64,000 nucleotides of DNA from Sphingomonas sp. GTDB taxonomy: Bacteria; Pseudomonadota; Alphaproteobacteria; Sphingomonadales; Sphingomonadaceae. The translations under genes and the position numbers were made by a program. Shown one piece after another: positions 10,347-18,299 of this stretch. The notes under the pieces were generated by a model. The model made no database searches. It was not told the DNA's origin and saw only the letters and a program-made list of their open reading frames with translations. How positions within the stretch are numbered: the stretch's first letter is position 1; the number at the start of each line of letters is the position of its first letter. The stretch spans positions 248,001-312,000 of the forward strand of contig JAFKLY010000004.1 of NCBI GenBank assembly GCA_017304655.1, given 5' to 3'.

Positions 10347-10936
10347 AGCGCGCGCATCCAGAATTGCATGGGGTGGGGCGTCTCAGCGGGTTGGTCGATG
10401 TCCTTCCAGTCATAATGCGCGATCGCGCCTTCCACCGGCGCATAGCCGCGGCCTCGCCAGAAAGGTGACAGATCGCGTGCCCCGGCCGGACGGAGCGGGT
10501 GATCGACGGGGCGGACGACACCGCAGAAGCAGGCCGCCGTCGCGCCCGCCGCACGCGCCGCGGCCTCCCGCGCATCGAAGAAGGCATGGCCGAGGCCATG
10601 GCCGCGATAGTCGCTCAGGAGGACGGATTCGCCGAAGTAGAAGAGGCTCGCGATGTCGTGGCGGCGATGCTCGAACGGGTGCCGGATTACGGCCTCCTGA
10701 GTCGCCATCGGCGAGGCAGTGGCAGCGCCGACGATCCGGTCCCCATCGCGTGCCACGACCAGAACGGCGCCCTCGTCCGCCAGAAAATGGGCGAGATACT
10801 CACTCTCGTAGTTGAGTGAGCCATCGTAGAGATAGGGCCAATCGCGAAACACCGCGATCCGCAGCCGGGCAAGATCCGGCAGGGCTGCCGCGCGCGCGGC
10901 CGGCTCGCTCAGCGTCTCGACCTGGAGGGTACTCAC
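10343..10936 (-). CDS. GNAT family N-acetyltransferase
   Basis: Acetyl-CoA-dependent acyltransferase of 197 residues; acceptor unknown. The GNAT core is visible: the strand GAVLVVARDGDRIVGAATAS and the acetyl-CoA pyrophosphate loop LLSDYRGHGLGHAFFDARE, followed by the C-terminal FWRGRGYAPVEG segment. The N-terminal LRIAVFRDWPYLYDGS resembles a GNAT subgroup found next to nitrilase-like hydrolases. It overlaps both operon neighbours by 4 bp, which supports a joint pathway, possibly turnover or modification of an amine or amide. Confidence 0.9.
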   Translation of the reverse strand: MSTLQVETLSEPAARAAALPDLARLRIAVFRDWPYLYDGSLNYESEYLAHFLADEGAVLVVARDGDRIVGAATASPMATQEAVIRHPFEHRRHDIASLFYFGESVLLSDYRGHGLGHAFFDAREAAARAAGATAACFCGVVRPVDHPLRPAGARDLSPFWRGRGYAPVEGAIAHYDWKDIDQPAETPHPMQFWMRAL

Positions 10937-11361
10937 GCAGCCTCTGCGGGCTCGCTCACCTGGGCGATCCAGTCCGCGAGATTATAATAGACGCTGACCC
11001 GGCTGATCAGCCCGTCGCGGAAAGAGAAGAAGGCGCCGGCCGGCAGCACATAGCCCTGCCCATGGGCCGGCGGCAGGCCTTCATCCGCGACCAGATAAGT
11101 GCCGTGGACGACAAATTCCGCCGCGCCGCGCTCGCCGCGCTCATCAGCCATCAGCACGATGTCGGCCAGACGCTCGCGATAGGCGCGCTCCATCCGGCCG
11201 AGAAAGGCGCGAAACGCGGCCTTGCCGCTCTCACGCTCGCCCTGATTGATGTCATGGGCGATATCGTCCGTCAGGCAGGCCAGCATCCCTTCGTGATCCC
11301 CTGCGTTGAAGGCGGTATAGTAACGCTCAAGGATGGCGAGTGCGCTTGATCGGTCGGTCAT
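10933..11361 (-). CDS. SnoaL/ketosteroid-isomerase-like protein
   Basis: Small cytoplasmic protein of 142 residues with an NTF2-like fold. Motifs: ILERYYTAFNAGDHEGMLAC at the N-terminus, then the strand segments EFVVHGTYLV and FFSFRDGLISRVSVYYN. The start at 11361 is preferred over a longer frame reaching 11499, because the family begins at this helix, AGGA lies upstream and the longer form would run into the divergent alanine dehydrogenase gene. It is the first gene of the three-gene operon. The enzymatic role is unproven; related proteins isomerise, cyclise or only bind ligands. Confidence 0.87.
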   Translation of the reverse strand: MTDRSSALAILERYYTAFNAGDHEGMLACLTDDIAHDINQGERESGKAAFRAFLGRMERAYRERLADIVLMADERGERGAAEFVVHGTYLVADEGLPPAHGQGYVLPAGAFFSFRDGLISRVSVYYNLADWIAQVSEPAEAA

Positions 11362-11470
11362 ATGCGGTCCTGTCCGGCAGAGAATGATAGGATTACTGGT
11401 CTGATCCCTGGCTTGGCGCCGTCCGCAGCGCTCCAGATGGTCAGGACCAGGACGACGCAGGAGAAATGCC

Positions 11471-12586
11471 ATGCTTGTCGGCACCGTCAAGGAAATCAAG
11501 ACCCATGAATATCGCGTCGGCCTGACGCCGGAAAGCGTGCACGAACTGGTTGCCCATGGTCATCAGGTGCTGGTGGAGACCGGCGCCGGGCTCGGCATCG
11601 GGGCCAGGGACGAGGATTATCGCGTCGCTGGCGGGGAAATCGTCGACAGCCCGCAAGTCGTGTTCGAGCGTGCCGAGATGGTGGTGAAGGTGAAGGAGCC
11701 GCAGCCCGCCGAACGCGCGATGCTGCGGCCCGGGCAGATCCTCTATACCTATCTCCACCTCGCGCCCGATGCCGAACAGACCGCCGATCTGGTGAAATCC
11801 GGCGCGGTGTGCATTGCTTATGAGACGGTGACTGATGCCCATGGCGGGTTGCCGCTGCTCAAGCCGATGAGCCAGGTTGCCGGCCGCATGGCGATCCAGG
11901 CTGGGGCGACGGCGCTGGAAAAGGGCCATGGCGGGCGCGGCGTGCTGCTCGGTGGCGTGCCGGGCGTTCTTCCGGCGAAGGTCTGCGTGATCGGCGGTGG
12001 CGTCGTCGGCTTCAATGCCGCGCAGATGGCAGCCGGGCTGGGCGCGGACGTGACCATCCTAGATCGCAATCCGGAAGTGCTCGAGAAGCTCGGCACCTAT
12101 TTCGAGGCGCGGGCCAAGACGCGCTTTTCCAACAAGGCCAATCTCGCCGACTGCGTGGCGCAGGCGGATCTGGTGATCGGCGCGGTGCTGATTCCCGGCG
12201 CGGCCGCGCCCAAGCTGGTCTCGCGCGCGATGCTGGGCACGATGAAGCAAGGCGCGGTGCTGGTCGACGTCGCGATCGATCAGGGCGGCTGCTTCGAGAC
12301 GAGCCATCCCACCACCCATGCCGAGCCGACCTATATCGTGGACGGTATCGTGCATTATTGCGTGGCGAACATGCCCGGCGCGGTCGCGCGCACCTCCACT
12401 TATGCGCTGAACAATGTCACGCTCCCGCATGCGCTGGGCATTGCCGATCTGGGGTGGAAGGAGGCGATGCGGCGCGATCCGCATCTGCTTGACGGGCTCA
12501 ATGTCTGGAACGGCCTCGTCACCTGCTCGCCCGTCGCGCGCCAGCATGGCTATGAAGTGGTGCCGACGGACATCGCGCTGCAATGA
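11471..12586 (+). CDS. ald: Alanine dehydrogenase
   Basis: NAD-dependent oxidative deamination of L-alanine to pyruvate and ammonium, or the reverse. The 371-residue length matches the family exactly. Signatures: MLVGTVKEIKTHEYRVGLTP at the N-terminus, substrate-binding KVKEPQPAE and YTYLHLA, and the Rossmann loop VIGGGVVGFNAA. The ATG has AGGAGA directly upstream. It diverges from the SnoaL-GNAT-nitrilase operon across 109 bp. A strong hairpin lies about 70 bp after the stop. Confidence 0.97.
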   Translation: MLVGTVKEIKTHEYRVGLTPESVHELVAHGHQVLVETGAGLGIGARDEDYRVAGGEIVDSPQVVFERAEMVVKVKEPQPAERAMLRPGQILYTYLHLAPDAEQTADLVKSGAVCIAYETVTDAHGGLPLLKPMSQVAGRMAIQAGATALEKGHGGRGVLLGGVPGVLPAKVCVIGGGVVGFNAAQMAAGLGADVTILDRNPEVLEKLGTYFEARAKTRFSNKANLADCVAQADLVIGAVLIPGAAAPKLVSRAMLGTMKQGAVLVDVAIDQGGCFETSHPTTHAEPTYIVDGIVHYCVANMPGAVARTSTYALNNVTLPHALGIADLGWKEAMRRDPHLLDGLNVWNGLVTCSPVARQHGYEVVPTDIALQ

Positions 12587-12653
12587 GCCGGTGGCGCGGC
12601 GGCTGCGCCAGGGCGATGGGTTCGCGCCGCCGGTCCAAGAGCGCGCCAAGCGC

Positions 12654-12695
12654 CGGAAGTTCACGAAGTTCACGGCACGGGGGCGTGAACTTCCG
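12654..12695 (+). terminator. 12-bp stem hairpin downstream of ald
   Basis: CGGAAGTTCACG (12654-12665) pairs perfectly with 12684-12695 across an 18-nt loop. The loop starts with a direct repeat of AAGTTCACG. A T-containing stretch (CTTCTTTCG) follows. This fits a terminator for ald. The rest of the 358-bp gap between ald and the next gene (12587-12944) shows no gene or other element I can support. Confidence 0.55.
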
Positions 12696-12944
12696 CTTCT
12701 TTCGACTTTCGCGGCGGCCGGATGAGGTGGACACCAGACCCAGTCCCGGAAAGTCTGCGCGGTCTGACCGGACGATGCGAACAGTTTCAATGAGAAAGAG
12801 CCGCACTATGCGCCACGTGTTGGCAAGAATGGGCGTTCAGCAGGGCTGCCACGACCGGGGCGGTGTAGGACAGGCGAAAAGTGATGCCGCAAGGCTTTGG
12901 GAGGCCGGCATTGAACTCCTACTGAGAAATTGCGAACACGAGGA

Positions 12945-13316
12945 ATGCACACCTTCCCGCCATCTTCCAAGCTTCAGTTCCTGATTGGCAAGGAGTTGGC
13001 GCAAATCGCGCTTGACCCACATTCAGTGCAGTTCCGCTGGAGTGAAAGCGGCCAGATCACGGCTCAGTTTGATTTTGAGCACATTGACGGAGAACGCAAC
13101 GCGCACCGCTATGATTGCACCGCGTTTAACGGCCCTCCGCTCCTACTGCACCGTCTGATCGGACGGAAGGTTCTGGTGGTGGAAGTGGAAGCACTTTGTC
13201 TGACACTTGTGTTCGACGACGGGCAGCTGCTGCGCCTCTGGTCAGAGGAGGGGCCTTATGAGTGTGGACTAGTCCAGTTCACCAATAATCTTGCGGATGG
13301 ATGTATCGTTTACTGA
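12945..13316 (+). CDS. Hypothetical protein, isolated, moderate GC
   Basis: An open frame of 123 residues (128 if a TTG at 12930 is used). No signal peptide or membrane segment. The sequence alternates short beta-strand-like stretches: SVQFRWSESGQITAQFDFEH, LIGRKVLVVEVEALCLTLVF and DDGQLLRLWSEEGPYECGLV. The phrase 'xLTLxFDDGQxLRLWSEEGPYE' resembles small DUF6188/immunity-type beta proteins, but this is a weak resemblance. GC content and codon use are less biased than in neighbours. It stands alone between ald and a convergent small membrane gene. The start is uncertain because no clear ribosome site precedes either candidate. Confidence 0.6.
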   Translation: MHTFPPSSKLQFLIGKELAQIALDPHSVQFRWSESGQITAQFDFEHIDGERNAHRYDCTAFNGPPLLLHRLIGRKVLVVEVEALCLTLVFDDGQLLRLWSEEGPYECGLVQFTNNLADGCIVY

Positions 13317-13362
13317 GCATCCGCATTGCCGCCATCGAGTGACGCGACACGGTTCCCTTGCG

Positions 13363-13584
13363 TCAGCTTTCGTAGGCCTGCTTCAGCGTCACCCCGTCGA
13401 TCATCAGGCCGCCCACGACCATGACGGCGCTGCAACAGGCGAGAAACAGCAGCTCACCGCCAAGGCCGGGATATTCGGAGAGATAGTGCAGGCCACGCGC
13501 GCAAGCCCCCAGGGCCATGGCGTAGATGGCCAGAAAGGCCTCGAACTTGGTCTTGATGGTGAAGAGGCGCTTCAGTCTCAGCAT
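13363..13584 (-). CDS. Small conserved two-helix membrane protein
   Basis: A 73-residue protein with a basic N-terminus (MLRLKRLFTIKTKFEAF) and two hydrophobic segments, about residues 16-36 and 43-64, separated by GLHYLSEYPGLGG. I recall closely similar short proteins starting KRLFTIKxRFEA in sphingomonads, so I regard it as real although its function is unknown. Upstream on its strand are two overlapping TTAACCAT motifs. Confidence 0.7.
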   Translation of the reverse strand: MLRLKRLFTIKTKFEAFLAIYAMALGACARGLHYLSEYPGLGGELLFLACCSAVMVVGGLMIDGVTLKQAYES

Positions 13585-13634
13585 GCCACAATAGACGCAA
13601 GCGCCATGCCACTCCGAGATTTTGGTGGATGACG

Positions 13635-13649
13635 ATGGTTAATGGTTAA
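13635..13649 (-). promoter_or_regulatory. Two overlapping CtrA-type half sites
   Basis: Read on the minus strand, the sequence contains TTAACCAT twice, overlapping by one base, 51-65 bp upstream of the small membrane protein start. TTAACCAT is the half-site form of the alphaproteobacterial cell-cycle regulator CtrA. Binding is inferred from the motif only. Confidence 0.4.
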
Positions 13650-13711
13650 AAAAGTGTAAACGCTGCCGACGCTTTTGGCCCTTGTCAGGGCAGCATGTGT
13701 CCGTCCCGCGC

Positions 13712-14203
13712 TCAGAGCAGGTGGCGGAATTCCTGCACCACCTCGCGATAGACCGGTCGCTTGAACGGCACGATCAGATCGACAAGCCGGTCCGCCTCAA
13801 CCCAGCGCCAGGCATCGAATTCCGGATGATGAGTCGCGATGTTGATGTCCTCGTCACGCCCCTTGAAGCGCACGAGGAACCAGCGCTGTGCCTGGCCGCG
13901 ATATTTGCCGCCCCACAGCTTGCCGATCAGCGGATCGGGCAGGTCGTAGAGGTGTTCGTTCGCCGAGCGGGCGATGATATCAACCATGAAGGCGGCCACG
14001 CCGGTTTCCTCGTCCAGCTCGCGCAGCGCAGCCTCTTCGGCAGACTCGCCCTTGTCGATGCCGCCCTGCGGCATCTGCCAGGCATCGCCCTCCTTCGAGT
14101 CGATCCGCTGCCCGACGAACACATGGCCGTCCCGGTTCGCCAGCATGATGCCGACGCAGGGCCGATAGGGCAGGGACGTCTTGTCCACCGAAGTTTCGCT
14201 CAT
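13712..14203 (-). CDS. rppH: RNA pyrophosphohydrolase (Nudix)
   Basis: Removes pyrophosphate from the 5' triphosphate end of RNA and so starts mRNA decay. 163 residues with YRPCVGIMLANRDGHVFVGQ at the N-terminus, WQMPQGGIDKGE, and the full Nudix box G-x5-E-x7-REL-x2-E-x-G within GIDKGESAEEAALRELDEET. The C-terminal FDAWRWVEADRLVDLIVPFK is characteristic of RppH/IalA rather than MutT. The start at 14203 is preferred over an in-frame start at 14266 because the family begins close to YRPCVG. Confidence 0.94.
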   Translation of the reverse strand: MSETSVDKTSLPYRPCVGIMLANRDGHVFVGQRIDSKEGDAWQMPQGGIDKGESAEEAALRELDEETGVAAFMVDIIARSANEHLYDLPDPLIGKLWGGKYRGQAQRWFLVRFKGRDEDINIATHHPEFDAWRWVEADRLVDLIVPFKRPVYREVVQEFRHLL

Positions 14204-14372
14204 TGTCACTACCTGATTGCTGTCCCGAGGGCGTCTTTTCCGTCGCCCTGACAATCGCGATGGCAAGCCTTGCGGAAAAAGGCAACGCTCGGGTGGCCCG
14301 CAGCTTTTCTACTTTGATTGGTGGCGCGTGAGGGACTAGGGGCGTGGCATCCAACAATTCTCAAGGTTCGCC

Positions 14373-16244
14373 ATGGCATCCGCCGCATCACAAACGCCCG
14401 CACCGTTCGTCAGCGATGACGCCGTGCCCGAAGCCGTCGTCGTCCGCTTTGCCGGGGACAGTGGCGACGGCATGCAGTTGACCGGCGGCCAGTTCACGCT
14501 CTCGACCGCACTGGCCGGCAACGACCTTGCGACCTTCCCGGATTTTCCGGCCGAGATTCGTGCGCCGCAGGGCACGTTGTTCGGCGTCTCGGCCTTCCAG
14601 ATCAATTTTGGCTCGTCGGACATCACCACGGCCGGTGATGCGCCGGACATGCTGATCGCGATGAACCCGGCGGCGCTCAAGACCAATGTGCCCGACCTGA
14701 AGGCCGGCGGACTCATCATCGCCGACAGCGGCGAGTTCAACGATCGCAATCTCGCCAAGGCGAAATATGAGAGTAATCCGCTCGAAGACGGCTCTCTCTC
14801 GCGCTGGCAACTGCTGGCGTTCGACATTTCCGCTCTGACGCTGGAGAGCGTGAAGCCCTTCGGCCTGGGCAACAAGGAAGCCCTGCGCTGCAAGAACATG
14901 TGGACGCTGGGTCTGGCGCTCTGGCTGTTCGACCGGGATCGGCAGCCGATCGTCGACTGGCTCAAGGCCAAGTTCGCCAAGGCGCCGGAACTGGCGGAGG
15001 CAAACATCGCGGCGCTCAATGCCGGCCATGCCTATGGCGAGACCGCCGAGCTGGCCGTGCCGGTGAAGCAGCTGCACCTGCCGCCCGCACCGGCACCCGA
15101 AGGGCTGTATCGCACCGTGACCGGCGCCGAGGCGATTTCGCTCGGCCTCGTTGCCGGGGCGCAGCTTGCCAGCCTGCCGATGTTCTTCGGCGGCTATCCA
15201 ATCACGCCGGCGAGCTCGATCCTGCATCATCTCACGCGCCTCAAGGAATATGGCGTCACCACCTTCCAGGCGGAAGACGAGATTGCCGCGATCGCCAGCG
15301 CCATCGGCGCGGCCTATGCCGGCTCGCTCGGCGTCACCAGCTCGTCCGGCCCGGGCATCGCGCTCAAGGGCGAGGCGATGGGTCTGGCGATCATGACCGA
15401 GCTTCCGCTGGTCATCGTCAATTCGCAGCGCGGCGGCCCATCGACGGGCCTGCCGACCAAGACCGAGCAGTCCGACCTCTATCAGGCGGTTTATGGCCGC
15501 AATGGCGACGCGCCGATGCCGGTCATCGCTGCCCGCTCCCCGGCCGATGCCTTCGATTGCGCGATCGAGGCCTGCCGCATCGCCATCGAATATATGACGC
15601 CGGTGATGCTGCTGACCGACGGCTACATCGCCAATGCCGCCGAGCCCTGGAAAGTGCCGGACATGGCGGGCTATGCGCCGTTTGCCGCGCAGTTCCTGAC
15701 CGAGAAGCCGGAAAGCGGCCTCAAGCCTTATGCCCGCAACGAAAAGCTGGCGCGTCCCTGGATCAAGCCGGGCACGCCCGATCTCATGCACCGCATTGGC
15801 GGCATCGAGAAGGAAGTGAACACCGGCCATATCAACTATTCGCCGGCCAACCACCAGGCGATGACGGAGCTGCGCCGGGACAAGGTGCTCGGTATCGCCA
15901 AGGGCCTGAAGCAGGAGGTCTCGCTGGGCGAGGCCACCGGCAAGCTGGCGGTGGTGGGCTGGGGCTCGACATTCGGGCCGATCCATCAGGCCGTGCGCCG
16001 CGCCCGCCGCAAGGGCCATGACGTCGCGCATATCCACATCCGCCATATCTGGCCGCTGCCCGAAAATCTGGGCGATCTGCTCAAGGGCTATGACAAGATC
16101 CTGGTGCCGGAGATGAACACCGGCCAGCTCAAGACTGTGCTGCGCGACCAGTATCTGGTCGATGCCAAACCGCTCAACAAGATCTCGGGCCAGCCGTTCC
16201 GCATCGCGGAAATCGAGGCGGCGATCGAGGGGATGCTCGCATGA
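14373..16244 (+). CDS. korA: 2-oxoacid:ferredoxin oxidoreductase, fused gamma-alpha subunit
   Basis: With KorB, oxidatively decarboxylates a 2-oxoacid (probably 2-oxoglutarate) to the acyl-CoA with transfer of electrons to ferredoxin. 623 residues. The gamma domain comes first (VVRFAGDSGDGMQLTGGQFT near residue 24), then the alpha domain (FFGGYPITPASSILHHL, SSGPGIALKGEAMGLAI, QRGGPSTGLPTKTEQSDL). This gamma-alpha fusion is the usual two-subunit aerobic form. The korB start overlaps its stop by 4 bp. No ferredoxin gene is adjacent. Acceptor and exact substrate are inferred from the family. Confidence 0.95.
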   Translation: MASAASQTPAPFVSDDAVPEAVVVRFAGDSGDGMQLTGGQFTLSTALAGNDLATFPDFPAEIRAPQGTLFGVSAFQINFGSSDITTAGDAPDMLIAMNPAALKTNVPDLKAGGLIIADSGEFNDRNLAKAKYESNPLEDGSLSRWQLLAFDISALTLESVKPFGLGNKEALRCKNMWTLGLALWLFDRDRQPIVDWLKAKFAKAPELAEANIAALNAGHAYGETAELAVPVKQLHLPPAPAPEGLYRTVTGAEAISLGLVAGAQLASLPMFFGGYPITPASSILHHLTRLKEYGVTTFQAEDEIAAIASAIGAAYAGSLGVTSSSGPGIALKGEAMGLAIMTELPLVIVNSQRGGPSTGLPTKTEQSDLYQAVYGRNGDAPMPVIAARSPADAFDCAIEACRIAIEYMTPVMLLTDGYIANAAEPWKVPDMAGYAPFAAQFLTEKPESGLKPYARNEKLARPWIKPGTPDLMHRIGGIEKEVNTGHINYSPANHQAMTELRRDKVLGIAKGLKQEVSLGEATGKLAVVGWGSTFGPIHQAVRRARRKGHDVAHIHIRHIWPLPENLGDLLKGYDKILVPEMNTGQLKTVLRDQYLVDAKPLNKISGQPFRIAEIEAAIEGMLA

Positions 16245-17287
16245 ACGACATGACCACCATGACCAAGCCCCGCGTGGAAACCACGCTCAAGGACTGGGAG
16301 ACCGATCAGGAAGTCCGCTGGTGCCCCGGCTGCGGCGACTATGCGATCCTCAAGGCCGTGCAGCGCACGCTGCCGATGCTGGGCGCGGACCCGAAGAACA
16401 CCGTGTTCGTCAGCGGCATCGGCTGCTCCTCGCGCTTCCCTTATTATGTCGAGAGCTACGGCTTCCACACCATCCACGGCCGCGCGCCGGCGGTGGCGAC
16501 AGGCGTGAAGCTGGCCAATCCCGATCTCGACGTGTGGATCATCACCGGTGACGGCGATGGCCTGTCGATCGGCGGCAATCACACGATGCACATTCTGCGG
16601 CGCAATCTCGATTGCCAGATCCTGCTGTTCAACAACGAGATCTACGGGCTGACCAAGGGCCAATATTCGCCGACCAGCCGCGAGGGCACGCGCACGCCGT
16701 CCTCGCCGACCGGCTCGATCGACCACCCGGCCAAGCCGGCGGCGTTCGCGCTCGGTTCGGGCGCCCGCTTCATCGGCCGCGCCTTCGATATCGCCAAGCA
16801 GCTGCCCGATGTGCTCAAGGCCGCCTATGCCCACAAGGGCGCGGCGTTCGTCGAAATCTTCCAGAACTGCATCGTCTATAACAAGGACGTGTTCGCCGAC
16901 TTCACCGAGAAGAAGAATGCGGACGACGGACAGCTCTGGGTGGAGCATGGCAAGCCGATGCTGTTCGCCAAGGGCACCAAGGGCATTGCGCTGGATCGCA
17001 TCGCGCTGAAGCTCAAGGTCGTTGATGTCGCGGACGGCGACTGGCAGGCGGCGGACGTGATCGTTCATGACGTCACCAACCGCTCGGTCGCGCATATGCT
17101 GGTCGAGATGCCGTTCGGTGCGTTCCCGATGGCGCTGGGCGTGCTGTACGACGATCCGACGCCGAGCTTCGAGGAAGCGGTGGTGGAGCAGAACGCGCGC
17201 CTCGCCGCCGGCAAGACGCCGGACCTGCAGAAGCTGGTAAGCCAGGGCCAGACCTGGACCGTGACGAAGGACGGCCCGTCGCTCTGA
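16241..17287 (+). CDS. korB: 2-oxoacid:ferredoxin oxidoreductase beta subunit
   Basis: Thiamine-pyrophosphate subunit of the KorAB complex, 348 residues. Visible motifs: RWCPGCGDYAIL and GIGCSSRFPYYVESYG, whose cysteines can ligate the iron-sulphur cluster; the TPP/metal motif ITGDGDGLSIGGNH; and the conserved LLFNNEIYGLTKGQYSPTS. The start overlaps the korA stop by 4 bp, so the two are translationally coupled. The next gene starts 49 bp downstream on the same strand. Confidence 0.96.
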   Translation: MNDMTTMTKPRVETTLKDWETDQEVRWCPGCGDYAILKAVQRTLPMLGADPKNTVFVSGIGCSSRFPYYVESYGFHTIHGRAPAVATGVKLANPDLDVWIITGDGDGLSIGGNHTMHILRRNLDCQILLFNNEIYGLTKGQYSPTSREGTRTPSSPTGSIDHPAKPAAFALGSGARFIGRAFDIAKQLPDVLKAAYAHKGAAFVEIFQNCIVYNKDVFADFTEKKNADDGQLWVEHGKPMLFAKGTKGIALDRIALKLKVVDVADGDWQAADVIVHDVTNRSVAHMLVEMPFGAFPMALGVLYDDPTPSFEEAVVEQNARLAAGKTPDLQKLVSQGQTWTVTKDGPSL

Positions 17288-17336
17288 CGCGGCCTGTCCC
17301 TTGACCTGAGCCGCGCAGCCGGGGAAGACCGGCAGC

Positions 17337-18290
17337 ATGGACAATCTCACGCACAGCATGGTCGGCGCCATGCTCGGGCAGATGGGCCTCAAGCGCCACT
17401 CTGGCCTCGGCATGCCGACGATCATCATCGCGGCCAATATCCCGGATATCGACGCGACCTGCACGCTACTGGGCACGCCTTCGCTCGCGATGCGGCGCGG
17501 GCTGACCCATGGGCCGATCGCCATGGTGCTGCTGCCGATTGCGCTCGCGGGGATCATGCTGCTTTTCGATCGCTGGCAGACCCGGCGCGGGACACGGCCG
17601 GCGGATCGCGCGCCCGTGCGCTTCGGCGCGCTCTGGCTGATCGCTCTGGTCGGCACGCTCAGCCATCCCGCCTTCGACTGGATGAACAGCTATGGCATCC
17701 GGCTGCTGTCCCCATTCAACGAACAGTGGTTCTATGGCGACACGCTGTTCATCATCGACCTGTGGCTGTGGGCATTGCTTATCGGCGGCTACATCTGGAC
17801 GCGGCGTGGCGAACGGATCGCGACCGGCCAAATGGTCCGCCGGGCCGGGATCATTGTCGGGCTGGCTTGCGCCTATATCCTCGCCAATGGCGTCGTGACC
17901 GGCGTGGCGGAAGCGCGGGCCGCAGCGTGGCTGGCGGGGGAAGGGCGCCGCCCGGACATGGTCGTCGCCAACCCTTTGCCCTTCACGCCCTGGCGAAGAG
18001 ACATGCTCTGGCGCGGCGAGGGGCATTATGGCCAGTTCAGTTTCAACCTGTTCGATCCGGCCACGCCGGACCGCGCGGCCTCGATCGGGAGCGCCACGGG
18101 GCTGGACGATCCTGGTGTCGAGCAAGCCCGCCAGCACAATCGCGATGCGCGCGCTTTTCTGTTCTGGTCGCGGATGCCGCTGGCGCGCCGCGACGCCAAT
18201 GGCGATCTGTTGCTGAGCGACCAGCGCTTTCAAGGGCTCGCGATGCGCGGGGGCTTTTCCGTCCGCGTGCCAGCGGACGCGCTGCGATGA
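17337..18290 (+). CDS. DUF457 (YdjM-type) membrane-bound metal-dependent hydrolase family
   Basis: Integral membrane protein of 317 residues. The N-terminus MDNLTHSMVGAMLGQMGL, followed by AANIPDIDA and RRGLTHGPIAM, carries the conserved His and Asp residues of this family; about five hydrophobic segments follow between residues 25 and 185. A second conserved block is VGTLSHPAFDWMNSYG. The C-terminal 120 residues are soluble. Family members are annotated as metal-dependent hydrolases, but activity is established for few of them. It lies 49 bp after korB and 9 bp before the photolyase gene, so probably in one transcription unit. Confidence 0.88.
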   Translation: MDNLTHSMVGAMLGQMGLKRHSGLGMPTIIIAANIPDIDATCTLLGTPSLAMRRGLTHGPIAMVLLPIALAGIMLLFDRWQTRRGTRPADRAPVRFGALWLIALVGTLSHPAFDWMNSYGIRLLSPFNEQWFYGDTLFIIDLWLWALLIGGYIWTRRGERIATGQMVRRAGIIVGLACAYILANGVVTGVAEARAAAWLAGEGRRPDMVVANPLPFTPWRRDMLWRGEGHYGQFSFNLFDPATPDRAASIGSATGLDDPGVEQARQHNRDARAFLFWSRMPLARRDANGDLLLSDQRFQGLAMRGGFSVRVPADALR

Positions 18291-18299
18291 AGGCTTGTC

